From Pontibacillus yanchengensis Y32 (GTDB taxonomy: Bacteria; Bacillota; Bacilli; Bacillales; BH030062), in NCBI RefSeq assembly GCF_000770635.1, contig NZ_AVBF01000009.1:1-64000 (forward strand): a stretch of 64,000 nucleotides of DNA, written 5' to 3'. The position numbers and the translations under genes are program-made. The notes under the pieces were generated by a model that ran no database searches, was not told where the DNA came from, and worked only from the letters and a program-made list of their open reading frames with translations. Numbering within the stretch: position 1 is the first letter of the stretch; every line of letters begins with the position of its first letter. Of this stretch, positions 44,370-54,596 are shown piece after piece.

Positions 44370-45443
44370 TAATTTGATATCTTCTACTCTCCCTGGAAGA
44401 TACGTTGGAGAAGGAACCGGTGTTTTGTTATTTATCCCTTGATGAGTTCGATGAGAGTTGTAATAATCATGCACATACTCAGAGAGTAGTCTTTCTAGGT
44501 CCACTTCATTCATTGGAATTACATGATCCAGTAGTTCTCTTCGTATAGTACCATTCACTCTTTCAACAAAAGGATTTTTCCATGGAGATTGGTAAGATGT
44601 TGGTTTTGATTGTACACCTGACAAAGAAAGAAACCTTTGAATTTTTTTGGAACAAAATACAGGATCATTATCGTGTATGATATATTTTGGCGTTTTACCG
44701 TAGGGAGTTGCATTACGTAACTGTTGTTTAATTCAATCCATATTTGGATTCTTGGTTACACCGAATTGGATTATTCGGCGTGTTTTATGTTGGATGATAA
44801 TGAATACATATAAAACGTCCATTTTTAACGTAGGAACGGTTAGAAAGTCCATAGCCCATGTATCAGATTTGTGGTTATGTAGGAACGTTCTCCAAGATGC
44901 TATTTGCTTACGTGAAGGACTTTCGCGTGTGTCAGGCAAGTATTTGGCAATGGTGTTAGGTGCAGGAATGTCCTTCAAACCAAGAAGAGCAAGTTGTTCA
45001 TGGAGTTTTTCTGGAGAAAGTAATGGGTTTTCTTTATGAACACGTTTTATAGTGGAAATCCATTCTTCTGATAACCTAGGACGGCCTACTTTTTGTGATT
45101 TTCTCTTCCAGAACCATTTAAATGCTGTGCGATGCCACTTAATCACCGTTTCAGGTTTGACTATTATTAAGTGAGACTTCCAATTCTGATATGACTTTGA
45201 GATCAACACCCATAATTGTCTGAAAGAAGTATTAGGTCTAGGTGTTGGAAGGTTATTTTTTTCATAATGGTGAACATATAAAGCTAGTTGACTATTCAAA
45301 GTAAGGTTCTCCATCTTTAAATAATGGTTGGTTTTAAAAGAACTTAGAATGAATGGAATAAGATGGTGCAGCCAATTATTTATAAAAACATATAGATTTC
45401 GCAATGATGGCATACGGTGTACAACTTCCAATGGTTTAGTCAA
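44352..45443 (-). pseudogene. DDE (integrase-core) transposase with one nonsense codon
   Basis: Two consecutive minus-strand frames form one protein of about 363 residues, interrupted only by TGA at 44733 in the context NMD-stop-IKQQLRNA, where TGG (Trp) is expected. The rve catalytic residues are all present: WAMDFLTVPT, YIIHDNDPVF and FVERVNGTIRRELLD, with the HTH region KVGRPRLSEEWISTIKRV upstream. It resembles integrase-core transposases of the IS3/IS481 type. Clear terminal inverted repeats were not found. Confidence 0.85.
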
Positions 45444-45855
45444 GATACTAGATTACTTGGATGGATAAAGCAAGGAATAAATACGGTCTTATTAAAGAGT
45501 AAAAGCTATTATTGAGGCATGAAAAACATTCATCAAACACCTGTAAAAAAGTAAGTACATTTATCTTATCTTCAATTCGAGTCTTCAACATAAGCGTCAA
45601 TATGTTAAAGACATGAATTCCAGATAACTGAGAACCTTATTCTATATAAGGCCATTAATGTTGATTTAGATTTTTTATTCCTTACTGTTTAGTAGACACA
45701 TACTGTGCAGCAAATAACTTTGTATATGAAAGAATCTAATTTGAAGAGATATCGGGTTGGTGTTTAACATTAGGTCAGATTGTGGAGTATAATATTATCA
45801 TAATATTAGAGATTTGAAATAATTGTATTAAAATGAAAAAGTGGGGGAGTTTTAT
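45444..45855. other. Intergenic stretch, no gene seen
   Basis: About 410 A+T-rich bases. TTCGAGTCTTCAACATAA (45578-45595) resembles the end motif of the 28 kb dispersed repeat. A GTGGGGGAG ribosome site precedes the next gene. Confidence 0.4.
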
Positions 45856-46596
45856 ATGAAAGTTCTAAAAATGTTATTAATTGTAGTGCCAATTTTAGCT
45901 ATAGCATTACCATTTTCACTTTCTGATGTTAGTGCAGAAGTTGTTAACGAAAATAAAGTTGCAATAAGTGGCTGGACTACAAAAGATTATATTACAATAT
46001 GTATTGCTATTGCTGGTTTTCTTTTGGGCTTAACTAATACAAGTATTTTAGTGTATAAAGAGTTTTTTAAAAAGGAAAAAGAGCCTACCTTAGAAGTAAA
46101 ATGTGATGAAGCGCTTATCAGAGATTTAGAAGGTAAGAAGTGGAATGTGGACATTCAAATCAATGCTACGATCCGTGCAGTAGTTGGAAAAAATACAATT
46201 AAAAGTGTTGAGATGATTCATTCTGGAACAGAAGCTGTATTTGGCGCAATGGGTGCTGGTTATAAACATCAAACATTTAGAAGGTCATATGATTGTTGGA
46301 ATTACAATTTCTTGTCTAAATATAATGATCCGGATAATTTTGAAATTAAATTAAATGAGTTAAATACAAACAATGAGTATCTTAAGCTCTCTAATTTACC
46401 TATAGACGAGGGTCAGAGTATTTCAATTTCATTGCTAGACAGATTTGTGGGGTTTAGATTCCCGGATGGATATGAAGATATTCCGAAAGAAAACTGGATT
46501 TTGGAGGTAACTGATAGCAAAGACAATAAATATAGTACAAGCTTTAATTTTGTTGATTACAAAACCAAGAACGAAAGAGAGTTAATGGTATATTAA
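45856..46596 (+). CDS. Membrane-anchored hypothetical protein, 246 aa
   Basis: ATG 45856 follows GGGGGAG (45842-45848). N-terminal hydrophobic segment (LLIVVPILAIALPFSLS), short outer loop, then a second span (YITICIAIAGFLLGLTNTSILV, near residues 42-63) and a cytoplasmic domain of about 175 residues rich in beta-type segments (NVDIQINATIRAVVGKNTIK, FRFPDGYEDIPKENWILEV). No family recognised. It is next to an AbiV remnant in the defence island; a role in defence is only suggested by position. Confidence 0.65.
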   Translation: MKVLKMLLIVVPILAIALPFSLSDVSAEVVNENKVAISGWTTKDYITICIAIAGFLLGLTNTSILVYKEFFKKEKEPTLEVKCDEALIRDLEGKKWNVDIQINATIRAVVGKNTIKSVEMIHSGTEAVFGAMGAGYKHQTFRRSYDCWNYNFLSKYNDPDNFEIKLNELNTNNEYLKLSNLPIDEGQSISISLLDRFVGFRFPDGYEDIPKENWILEVTDSKDNKYSTSFNFVDYKTKNERELMVY

Positions 46597-46620
46597 TAAC
46601 AGTAGGTGAATGTTTTGGGC

Positions 46621-47238
46621 TTGAATAGCTTTAGGGAAATGCAGATAATATATAGCAAGTCCTTTTACAATGCTTGTGAATTATTAGAAGAATCAAGATA
46701 ATAATAGAAACGCAAGAGCATACTTACTAGCTCATATTGCTATAGAAGAGCTAGGCGCGTTGTATTATGTTGGCTTCAGCAATAATGAAGTTTAAAATAC
46801 GAGCTCTAGATGTGAAGAAACTAAACTGAAGGCAAACAAGCCACCAATCAAAAATTAAATTGGCATATTCGTTTGTAGAAAAATTAAAAGAGTATAAGAG
46901 TCCATTAAGTATAGAAGATAGAATGTAAATAATTCATTCTTTTGTAAAGATTACTCCTTAAGATATAATTAATAAAGCTAAGGTTCAAAATCTTGATGAT
47001 CTAAAATACGCATCTTTCTATGTTGATCAATATCAAAATGTTACAAAAGGCTCCTAAAGAAATGATTTCAAAAGAAAAAGCGAATGAAATAATATCATCT
47101 GCGAACCTTTTAAAAGAATTTGTAGAATTTAACAGGTGGCAAGAAGGTGAAAATCTTATTGATTTCGTTAAAACATTGAACAATGATGAACAGTTTATAA
47201 ATATCAAAAATATGTATTTTGATATTTATGTTGAATAA
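46621..47238 (+). pseudogene. Decayed AbiV-family abortive infection gene
   Basis: Three frames together recover an AbiV-like HEPN protein: LNSFREMQIIYSKSFYNACE then stops; in another frame NARAYLLAHIAIEELGALYY, the AbiV hallmark; later DDLKYASFYVDQYQNVTK, a frameshift, then APKEMISKEKANEIISSAN to the natural end YFDIYVE. At least three frameshifts and several stops make it non-functional. AbiV in Lactococcus blocks phage late translation. Confidence 0.75.
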
Positions 47239-47448
47239 TTATAGATCTAATTAGTGACAGTACAAAGATACTGGGTATTCAAACGACATCTACTTGTGTT
47301 ATAAGATCTACGCTAAGATATTTTGAAACCAAGTCTTTCAGTATATAGAACGTACTCAATGGCTAAATAAGAATTCTGCTGAATTTTATTTTTCTTGTAT
47401 TTGTTTAAACAAAAAGCTGTAGAACAATTATGGAAAGGAGATAGACTA

Positions 47449-47622
47449 ATGAAAACTACATTTATTAAACGATTACCAAGCGCAACGCAAAAGGAAATCG
47501 AAAAGGACTTAAAAGAAGCAGGGTTAAGGGGAGAAGATTTAGAGAATGGCATGAATAGTCGGTTAGCTGATCTAGAGGATACGATTAACATTACAAAATA
47601 CTTGAAGCAAGAAGAAGATTGA
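47449..47622 (+). CDS. Small hypothetical protein, 57 aa
   Basis: ATG 47449 follows GGAAAGGAGATAGACTA; the frame upstream of it has no ribosome site. 57 residues, charged and helical (MKTTFIKRLPSATQKEIEKD, then LAGL-like and DLEDTINITKYLKQEED), resembling a small antitoxin or regulator, but no family is identified. Confidence 0.55.
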   Translation: MKTTFIKRLPSATQKEIEKDLKEAGLRGEDLENGMNSRLADLEDTINITKYLKQEED

Positions 47623-47818
47623 AATAAGACTTTTGATCTTCTTAAATTAAAGTTGTTTAAAATGATGGATTGTACTTTTTTGATAGCTCAGCTTTTATTT
47701 TTTAAAACAATTGCTAATTACAGAAAAATGAACTAAACTTATATACATAGTAAATTATTTGGAATTTTGTAAAGCGATTCTAAAAAGAATCAGCGGTAGA
47801 TACTAGAAATTTTTATAC

Positions 47819-47892
47819 AGCCTATGAGGTTGTGAGTTCCTACACCCAAAGTGTGTAATTTGGTGTGCTCATAAATCTCATGGGCTTTTTTA
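47819..47892 (+). terminator. Compound terminator hairpin
   Basis: GCCTATGAG/CTCATGGGC, then TTGTGAG/CTCATAA, then an inner ACACCCAAA/TTTGGTGT hairpin, followed by TTTTTTATG. The layered stems could also be the end of a small RNA. Confidence 0.7.
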
Positions 47893-48306
47893 TGTTTTTT
47901 GTCAAAAATAGAAATGAAAAATGTGAATTGAGAACAGCTACTAATGACGAACTAAAGAATAACGGATGATACTCAGAAATGAAATGAAATTAATATTGAA
48001 GGGAAAGGAATGAAAAATGAACCTTGTCTTTTATGTCCTATTCATTACCTTTTAGTACTATTTTAAATTAAATGGTGGCGTGGAATATGCTTACCACGCC
48101 ACCTCCTGAGGGGTGTTAAAAGCGTTTGTTTATTAAAAATTTATTTTCATCTATCCATTTCCTTTTATTTCCCTTAGTCCATAAACGGTCTAATAATGAT
48201 AAAAATTATGGATATCAACCCATGATTGATATGATCTGGACTGATTGTGGACTAAAAGCACGAACAACTATAGTAGGGATTATCATCTTTTAAGAGGTGA
48301 TAACAC
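47893..48306. other. Intergenic stretch with a perfect 10-bp hairpin
   Basis: GGTGGCGTGG (48074-48083) pairs with CCACGCCACC (48094-48103); minus-strand flank ATTTAATTT could make it a terminator. Otherwise no gene is seen. Confidence 0.45.
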
Positions 48307-49173
48307 GTGGAAAAGCCTACTATAACTGAATTAGACAAATCTCATATTGAATTAGCAAATAATTTTATGGTAGGTAGAATAGGATTAAATGAATACCTAA
48401 GTAGAAGAGGTTTTAATGGATATGATAATTGTAATGAATTTAATTATCTTATACAAAAAACTCTAGTCTTTAATGAAATTATAAAAGAGCTTCCACCTCC
48501 TATTGGTGCACTAATTATGAAGAATATCCAAAAGTTATCACAAGACGAAATGAAATTTATTGCCCAGGTTGGGAAATCATTAATATCAAAAATCTTTGAA
48601 TATGTTCCGGAAGAAGAGAAAAGAAAGAGTGGTTATGATCTTTTAGCAAAAGTATCTATTATATTGGATTTACCTTTTTCATATCTGGCAAAAAATTCAA
48701 ATAGTTCAATAAAGTATGATTCTGATTCTTCATTTGATGAATATTACATTGCTCCCACCAATGAGTTTTCAAGCATAATTGGCTTACAAAGATATATTAA
48801 TAATGTGTTTAATGAAAAAAATAATAATAGATATATTTTTGGTGCTAAAATTATCAATACGGGTTTGTTTAAAAATGAAGGTAACGTAGTATTTACTAGG
48901 GTTGATATTCGCAGAAATTTTATCAACGTAGAATTTCACGTTAAGCATGAAGATTCCTTAGCAATAGATTCTATCCGCAAGATTATTAAGGATTTAAAAT
49001 TAGGAAATGTGAATGTATTAGTAAACGACTGTTTCTTAAGGAAATATAAAAAATATATATTTACTGGTACTTTAAACACTGAATCTTCAACACATGATTT
49101 AGATCTCTTTATTAAAAAAAATATGTTAAGGGATGATACAAAATCTTTTAGTCCGTTTTTGGACTTTAAGTAG
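48307..49173 (+). CDS. Hypothetical protein, 288 aa
   Basis: GTG start after AAGAGGTGATAACAC. A soluble protein of 288 residues with helical first half (KNIQKLSQDEMKFIAQVGKS, residues 71-90) and a second half of alternating beta segments (NVVFTRVDIRRNFINVEFHV). I recognise no domain. Low G+C and position in the island indicate transfer. The gene runs into the hairpin before the excisionase-like gene. Confidence 0.6.
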   Translation: MEKPTITELDKSHIELANNFMVGRIGLNEYLSRRGFNGYDNCNEFNYLIQKTLVFNEIIKELPPPIGALIMKNIQKLSQDEMKFIAQVGKSLISKIFEYVPEEEKRKSGYDLLAKVSIILDLPFSYLAKNSNSSIKYDSDSSFDEYYIAPTNEFSSIIGLQRYINNVFNEKNNNRYIFGAKIINTGLFKNEGNVVFTRVDIRRNFINVEFHVKHEDSLAIDSIRKIIKDLKLGNVNVLVNDCFLRKYKKYIFTGTLNTESSTHDLDLFIKKNMLRDDTKSFSPFLDFK

Positions 49174-49189
49174 AATATAATTGATATAT

Positions 49190-49227
49190 ACAAACCCTCT
49201 TAATAAACAATATTAGGAGGGTTTGTT
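49190..49227 (+). promoter_or_regulatory. Hairpin sequestering the ribosome site of the next gene
   Basis: ACAAACCCTCTTAATA pairs with TATTAGGAGGGTTTGT around CAA-type loop bases; the right arm contains the AGGAGGG ribosome site and ends just before ATG 49228. It can also act as a terminator for the 48307 gene. Confidence 0.7.
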
Positions 49228-49542
49228 ATGGTAAGTAATCCACATAAAAACATAAACCGAGAGGCAGCAAAAAAAGTGCTAAACCAGTGGCTTAATGAAT
49301 TAAACGAAGCAGAAGTGAGTTTGTTAAATGACAATAAGTATTTGCAAAAAGAAAGTATAGATTACAATGATTTACCAACTGTTCTGACTGCAAAGGAAGT
49401 TGGTGAAATACTTAGTATTTCTAAGCCTACTGCCTACAAAATAATGAAAATGAAAGGGTTTCCTTTATTGGAGATAGGGCGATCAAAAAGAACTTTAAAA
49501 AAAGAATTTTTTAATTGGTTATCATGTTCCGATAGAAAATAA
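49228..49542 (+). CDS. Excisionase-family helix-turn-helix protein
   Basis: 104 residues. The C-terminal half has the HTH_17/excisionase pattern VLTAKEVGEILSISKPTAYK followed by MKMKGFPLLEIGRSKRTLKK, a MerR-like winged helix used by phage excisionases. The N-terminal 50 residues are an unassigned helix. It may be the directionality factor of an integrase on this element. AGGAGGG ribosome site lies inside a hairpin; a terminator follows at 49703. Confidence 0.75.
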   Translation: MVSNPHKNINREAAKKVLNQWLNELNEAEVSLLNDNKYLQKESIDYNDLPTVLTAKEVGEILSISKPTAYKIMKMKGFPLLEIGRSKRTLKKEFFNWLSCSDRK

Positions 49543-49702
49543 ATATTAAATTATTTTTTAACGTTCTACATTTATCTAAATTCAAATGATATGAAAATAA
49601 TAACATTTCCGTAATTGAGAACTATTAAAAGTAGAGACCAGTATTAATTTTATGTGCTTCTTCTAGTAAAATATAACTTTATCCAAACCTCTTAATTATA
49701 AT

Positions 49703-49731
49703 CAAACCCTTTATATTAAAGGGTTTTTTTT
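49703..49731 (+). terminator. Terminator
   Basis: AAACCCTTTA pairs with TAAAGGGTTT, then a run of eight T. Confidence 0.8.
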
Positions 49732-49859
49732 TCTCTGATTTTTTAAAATGTATATAATAAATGGTTTTTTAAACGCTTTCTAATTAAAATGTGTTAGTAA
49801 TTTAATAAAGAAGAATACTTGTAATTTTGATAATTATTGGAGTATATGTGCTTTATAAC

Positions 49860-50165
49860 TATTTATTTCTTGTTGAGGTTCGATATTTTCTAAATCTTTT
49901 ATAGCATCTTCAACGTGTTAACAATAGGTTCAGGAACCTCAGTGAAAATCTATCTTTGTTATATCGCTCTCACCACTCTTTTTATCAGTTAGTATTATTA
50001 TCTGCTCATTAGAATGGTTTAGGATATAAGTAGACTGTGAAGCCTTTATCTATTTCCACCGCAGCCACTACATTAAATCTATTTGTTTGCTCGAAGCCAT
50101 TACATAGTCCTCCTGCTCCATCAAATAAATCAACTACATTATACTTATCCTCTTTTATTTTATAT
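49860..50165 (-). pseudogene. Remnant of a C5 cytosine DNA methyltransferase (N-terminal part)
   Basis: On the minus strand NVVDLFDGAGGLCNGFEQTN (about 50141 to 50082) is motif I of Dcm-type enzymes, followed by NVVAAVEIDKGFTVYLY (motif II). After a frameshift the text continues LNHSNEQIIILTDKKSGESD and ITKIDF, then stops. Motif IV and the rest are gone. It is divergent from, and 310 bases upstream of, the GHKL-ATPase operon, the place where the cognate methyltransferase of such systems would be expected. Confidence 0.75.
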
Positions 50166-50473
50166 CCCTTTTGTATATAAAATCATTTTATCTTTATTAG
50201 CAGCGTAGCGTAAAAGTTCCAAGAAGGCAACTAAAATAGTAGTTCACAGAATAGTGGGATAATAATGACGGATTACTATTTAAGGTGGGCTACTCTTTCT
50301 TGAAAATTAATAGTAAGAATTGGAAAATATTCAAAATGGTGTTTTTTTATAGTAAAATGTAAGTAAGATTAAGGGTATAGTATCTTCTACACTATAACTT
50401 TAGTCTATTTAATCATGTCAGGGGTTTTACGAATGATTCATAATAAAAAGCCTCTTTTAAAGTTGGTGAAAAA

Positions 50474-51910
50474 TTGAAAACAGATGTCGTACAGCCAATA
50501 ATATCAAATTTCATTAAATCTTTGAGGGATATTGGATATTCCTTCGAAGTAGCTGTGGCAGATGTACTTGATAATAGTATTACAGCACAAGCGCAAAATG
50601 TGAGAATTGCTTGTGTACCTAGACCGGATACAACATTTACTTTATTAGATGATGGTATAGGAATGTCCAATATAGAACTTATTAATGCTATGCGTTTAGC
50701 AACCAAGGATCCAGAAGATCCTAGAGAAAGTACTGACTTGGGTAAATTTGGATTAGGGTTAAAAACAGCTTCCTTTTCACAAGCTATGGATTTAACTGTA
50801 ATTTCCAAAAAAGATGGAAGAATATCAATAAAACAATGGGATCTCCAGTTTATATCTAAGAAAAATGAATGGTTATTAATTACGCCTGAATTAGAAAGCT
50901 ATCAAAACCTACCATTATATGATGAGTTTATTAAACAAGAGAGTGGTACGTTGGTAGTTTGGGGGAAAATAGATTCTTTCTCTGAAATGGATATACCCAA
51001 TAAGCTTGAAAATTTAAGAGAACATCTTTCCCTAGTATTCCATTGTTTTTTAGAAGGTTCTGTTCCGGGGAGAAAGTCTTTTAATATATTTATAAATGGT
51101 CAGCAGCTTGAACCATTTAATCCATTCAATCCTAAACACCCTGCAACACAGGAATTAATGACAGAAAAAATTAAATACTTAGATTCTGAAATAAAAGTGC
51201 AACCATTTATTCTTCCTCATCATTCAAAGATGTCTCAACAAGAATATGAAAAGTACTCCACAAGAAATGGATATACCAAATCCCAAGGCTTTTATTTATA
51301 TAGAGCTCATCGATTGTTGATTTATGGTACCTGGTGGGGAATGCATAGAATTAACGATGCTCATAAACTTGTAAGGGTTAAAATAGATATACCTAATAAC
51401 CAAGACTCTGCTTGGGGAATAGATATTAAAAAATCGAAAGCTAGTCCAATAATGGAGATTAGGAATAATCTAAGACGCATTATTAGTCAGGTTACTGTAA
51501 AAGGATCTAGGCCATATACAGGTAGAGGAAAAAAAATTGAGGATAAAACTACCATTCGTTTCTGGGAATTAATTAGTGATAATAATAACATTAAATTCTC
51601 AATTAATAAAAATCACCCTATGGTTAAAGATCTAGAAAGTAAACTTAATGAGGAACAAAATAATTTATTACACGTAATATTGATGGGTATAGAAAGTTAT
51701 CTACCTCTGGATGCAATTATTGCACAACTAAATTCAAACCCCCTAAAAGTAAATCAGGAGACATCAATTAATGAAGAAGATATAAAAATGCTTCTAGAAC
51801 AATGGCGTTCAGCTGGTGTAAGCGAAGAGTTTATTAAAGATTTACTGAAAACAGAAGTGTACAAAAATAAGGAGGCTTTTTTTGATTATGCAGAGAACAC
51901 AAGAGAGTAA
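50474..51910 (+). CDS. MORC/MutL-like GHKL ATPase of a defence operon
   Basis: 478 residues. Bergerat-fold ATP site: DNS with catalytic context VADVLDNSITAQA (33-35), DDGIGM (59-64) and GKFGLGLKTAS (90-100). The transducer region follows (SAWGIDIKKSKASPI near residue 315), then a helical C-terminus with no endonuclease motif. TTG start; GGTG is a weak ribosome site. Bacterial MORC-like ATPases of this kind occur with Z1 helicases, a nuclease-fold protein and AIPR in restriction-like operons. It probably uses ATP-driven clamping on DNA to license the nuclease. It overlaps the Z1 gene by 29 bases. Confidence 0.87.
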   Translation: MKTDVVQPIISNFIKSLRDIGYSFEVAVADVLDNSITAQAQNVRIACVPRPDTTFTLLDDGIGMSNIELINAMRLATKDPEDPRESTDLGKFGLGLKTASFSQAMDLTVISKKDGRISIKQWDLQFISKKNEWLLITPELESYQNLPLYDEFIKQESGTLVVWGKIDSFSEMDIPNKLENLREHLSLVFHCFLEGSVPGRKSFNIFINGQQLEPFNPFNPKHPATQELMTEKIKYLDSEIKVQPFILPHHSKMSQQEYEKYSTRNGYTKSQGFYLYRAHRLLIYGTWWGMHRINDAHKLVRVKIDIPNNQDSAWGIDIKKSKASPIMEIRNNLRRIISQVTVKGSRPYTGRGKKIEDKTTIRFWELISDNNNIKFSINKNHPMVKDLESKLNEEQNNLLHVILMGIESYLPLDAIIAQLNSNPLKVNQETSINEEDIKMLLEQWRSAGVSEEFIKDLLKTEVYKNKEAFFDYAENTRE

Positions 51911-54596
51911 AAGCGAAATGTATGATCTTGTTAGAGAGAAAATTGCTGTTAGCCTTGAAAAGGAAAATAACTTGGAAGAAGATACTATAAAAAAAACAGT
52001 AGATGATTGGAAAAGGATAATAAAGATTACACCTCCTGAATCATTAAAGGTCATTCTAGGATTGAATGATGTTAATGATATAAAACAGTTAAAAGAAGAA
52101 GATTGGAATTATTTGCAAAAAGACTTGGAACAGTCTTTTGTAGTCCGTATCACAACAGGAACACTTGTAACAGGGGAAGAACATCGAAAGAGGGATTTAA
52201 CGTGGTGGACGAGTAAAAAACAACTTGAATCTGATAACTATTATCTAACTAACTATATGAGATATATGAAAAGTGAACTGCCTCCAGGTGTACTTGATAC
52301 TATTAACGAGGATACTGATGTTATTATGAATAATTTAGCTAACCCTGATTTAAAAGCGTTTTCAAGATATGGAATGGTTGTAGGGCACGTACAATCAGGA
52401 AAAACTTCTAATTATGCCTCTTTAATATGCAAGGCTGCAGACGCGGGTTACCGCTTTATAGTAGTAATAGCAGGAGGACAAAATAATCTAAGAGATCAAA
52501 CGCAGAAAAGATTAGATGAAGTATTTATTGGAGCTAATTATCAAGGAGTAGGTAAATTAGCAGGTTTTAAGAGAGAAAAAATGCCCGATAGCCTAACTAA
52601 TGCCAACAATGATTTTAAAATTGAAACTGCTAAGGCTAGGGAAACAACCAACTTCGAAAATATGCAACTACCAATTTTGGTAGTTATAAAAAAACATACT
52701 AAGCCACTATCTAATCTATTAGAATGGTTAGACAAGCATTATAAAAATCAAGTTGACAAACCAATGTTAGTCATCGATGATGAATCTGATTATGCTTCCA
52801 TTAACACTAAAGAAGAAGAGAACCCCACAGTTATTAATGAGAAGATTAGATTACTACTAAATAAATTTAAAAAGAAAGCATATGTTGCCTATACTGCAAC
52901 ACCTTTTGCAAATATTTTCATTGATCATGAGGCAAGTAATAGTAATGTGGGCAGAGACTTGTTTCCAAGTGATTTTATTTATGCTCTGGACGCTCCTTCT
53001 AACTATTTTGGTGCAGATAAAATCTTTAACCGTGATAACGAAAAGTACATAGTTGAAATTCCAAATGGAGAAGTGGTTTATGAGTTAGATGATGAAACTC
53101 ATTCATCGGGAGGGTTGCCTTATCAAATTAAGCATAAAAAAGAATACGCCGATGAGTTAGAACAGTTGCCAGAAAGCTTATTTGAAGCAGTACGTTTGTT
53201 TGTTATTAACATAGCTATACGTAGTTTGCGTAATCAAAATAAACATAATAGTATGTTAATCCATATTTCTAGATTTACCGATGTTCATATTAAGGTAAGA
53301 AAAATTGTTGAGGAATATTTTGAGGAGCTCCAAAGAGAAATTAATGCTTATGGAAAATTAACTAATCCTGACCAATATTCTTATCACATGGAAGCTATGC
53401 ATCATACATTTAATACAGTGCTCAATAACATAGAGTTTAGTTATGAGACTGTATTAAAAAAAATATGCTCCATTGTTGAAACTATACAAATAAGAGATGT
53501 ACATCAAAAAGCAAAAATTAGTTTAGAGTATAGAGACGATATTCAAACTAATGCCATAGTTATAGGTGGTTTAAGTTTATCGCGTGGTTTTACATTAGAA
53601 GGTCTTAGCGTAAGTTATTTTCTAAGAACTACAGTGTATTATGATACATTAATGCAAATGGGGCGTTGGTTTGGGTATCGTATAGGATATGAAGATTTAT
53701 GTAGAGTATATATGACTGATGATATGAACAGGAAATTCAGTTTTATAATAGACGCTACCAAAGATTTAATTAGTCGATTAAATGAAATGCGTGAAGAGAA
53801 CTTGACCCCAGAGGATTTTGGTTTAGCTGTAAAGTTACATCCGGATAGTCTATTGCAAGTCACAGCACGCAATAAATCAAAGAACACGGAAGATATGTTT
53901 TTACAAATGAACTTAGATGGCCAATTTAAAGAAACTCGATGGATTAGTGATTTAATGGAAGATCAACATAAAAATGAAGGTCTTTTAAAAGAAATAATTA
54001 ATGATCTCCAAATTGCAAACCATGAACATTCAGAAAAAAATAAAAGTCATGTATGGAGGAATGTAAATAAAGCAATCATTCAAAAATTTATTAATAATTT
54101 TAATTTATACAACAATGATCCATTAGGTATTAACTCCAGAATGCCTATAGTATTTATCAAAGAGTATATAAATAATAGTCTTTTAGATTGGGATGTAGTT
54201 TTGTTTAATGGTAAAGGTGAAGGTGAGTTTCAAAGTGATTCTATAAAGGTAACTCGCCAATTACGTTCTGTTAAACAAAAGCAAGGTTACTGGGAAGTTA
54301 CAAATAGACAACTTTCTAGAGGTACACCAGAAAGAATTATAATGCCTGAAGAATTAAATAAACTTAACTCTCGTGAAATACGACAAAGAATGGATAAGCC
54401 ACTATTAATGGTGCATGCTTTAGAACTTGAGGATGAAAACAAAAATAAATTTAATGCTGTGGGTTTTAGCGTCAGCTTTCCTCTTAAAGAAGGTTCAGAA
54501 ACTAATACTGTGAAGGTCCGTATTAACAAAGTATATCGAAAACAACTTGAAGAAGCTCTTAGAGAAGTGGGTGATGATGATTACCACGATGAGTAA
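51882..54596 (+). CDS. Z1-domain superfamily 2 helicase-like ATPase
   Basis: About 904 residues. Walker A GHVQSGKTSN (168-177), Walker B IDDESDYASIN (near 299), motif III YVAYTATPFANIF (near 340), and motif VI QMGRWFGYRIGYEDLCRVY (near 592): the Z1 (PF10593-type) set. TTG 51882 is ideally spaced from AAGGAGG; ATG 51888 is the alternative. Presumably translocates or remodels DNA for the nuclease partner. It is the largest subunit and overlaps both neighbouring genes. Confidence 0.9.
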   Translation: MIMQRTQESKSEMYDLVREKIAVSLEKENNLEEDTIKKTVDDWKRIIKITPPESLKVILGLNDVNDIKQLKEEDWNYLQKDLEQSFVVRITTGTLVTGEEHRKRDLTWWTSKKQLESDNYYLTNYMRYMKSELPPGVLDTINEDTDVIMNNLANPDLKAFSRYGMVVGHVQSGKTSNYASLICKAADAGYRFIVVIAGGQNNLRDQTQKRLDEVFIGANYQGVGKLAGFKREKMPDSLTNANNDFKIETAKARETTNFENMQLPILVVIKKHTKPLSNLLEWLDKHYKNQVDKPMLVIDDESDYASINTKEEENPTVINEKIRLLLNKFKKKAYVAYTATPFANIFIDHEASNSNVGRDLFPSDFIYALDAPSNYFGADKIFNRDNEKYIVEIPNGEVVYELDDETHSSGGLPYQIKHKKEYADELEQLPESLFEAVRLFVINIAIRSLRNQNKHNSMLIHISRFTDVHIKVRKIVEEYFEELQREINAYGKLTNPDQYSYHMEAMHHTFNTVLNNIEFSYETVLKKICSIVETIQIRDVHQKAKISLEYRDDIQTNAIVIGGLSLSRGFTLEGLSVSYFLRTTVYYDTLMQMGRWFGYRIGYEDLCRVYMTDDMNRKFSFIIDATKDLISRLNEMREENLTPEDFGLAVKLHPDSLLQVTARNKSKNTEDMFLQMNLDGQFKETRWISDLMEDQHKNEGLLKEIINDLQIANHEHSEKNKSHVWRNVNKAIIQKFINNFNLYNNDPLGINSRMPIVFIKEYINNSLLDWDVVLFNGKGEGEFQSDSIKVTRQLRSVKQKQGYWEVTNRQLSRGTPERIIMPEELNKLNSREIRQRMDKPLLMVHALELEDENKNKFNAVGFSVSFPLKEGSETNTVKVRINKVYRKQLEEALREVGDDDYHDE

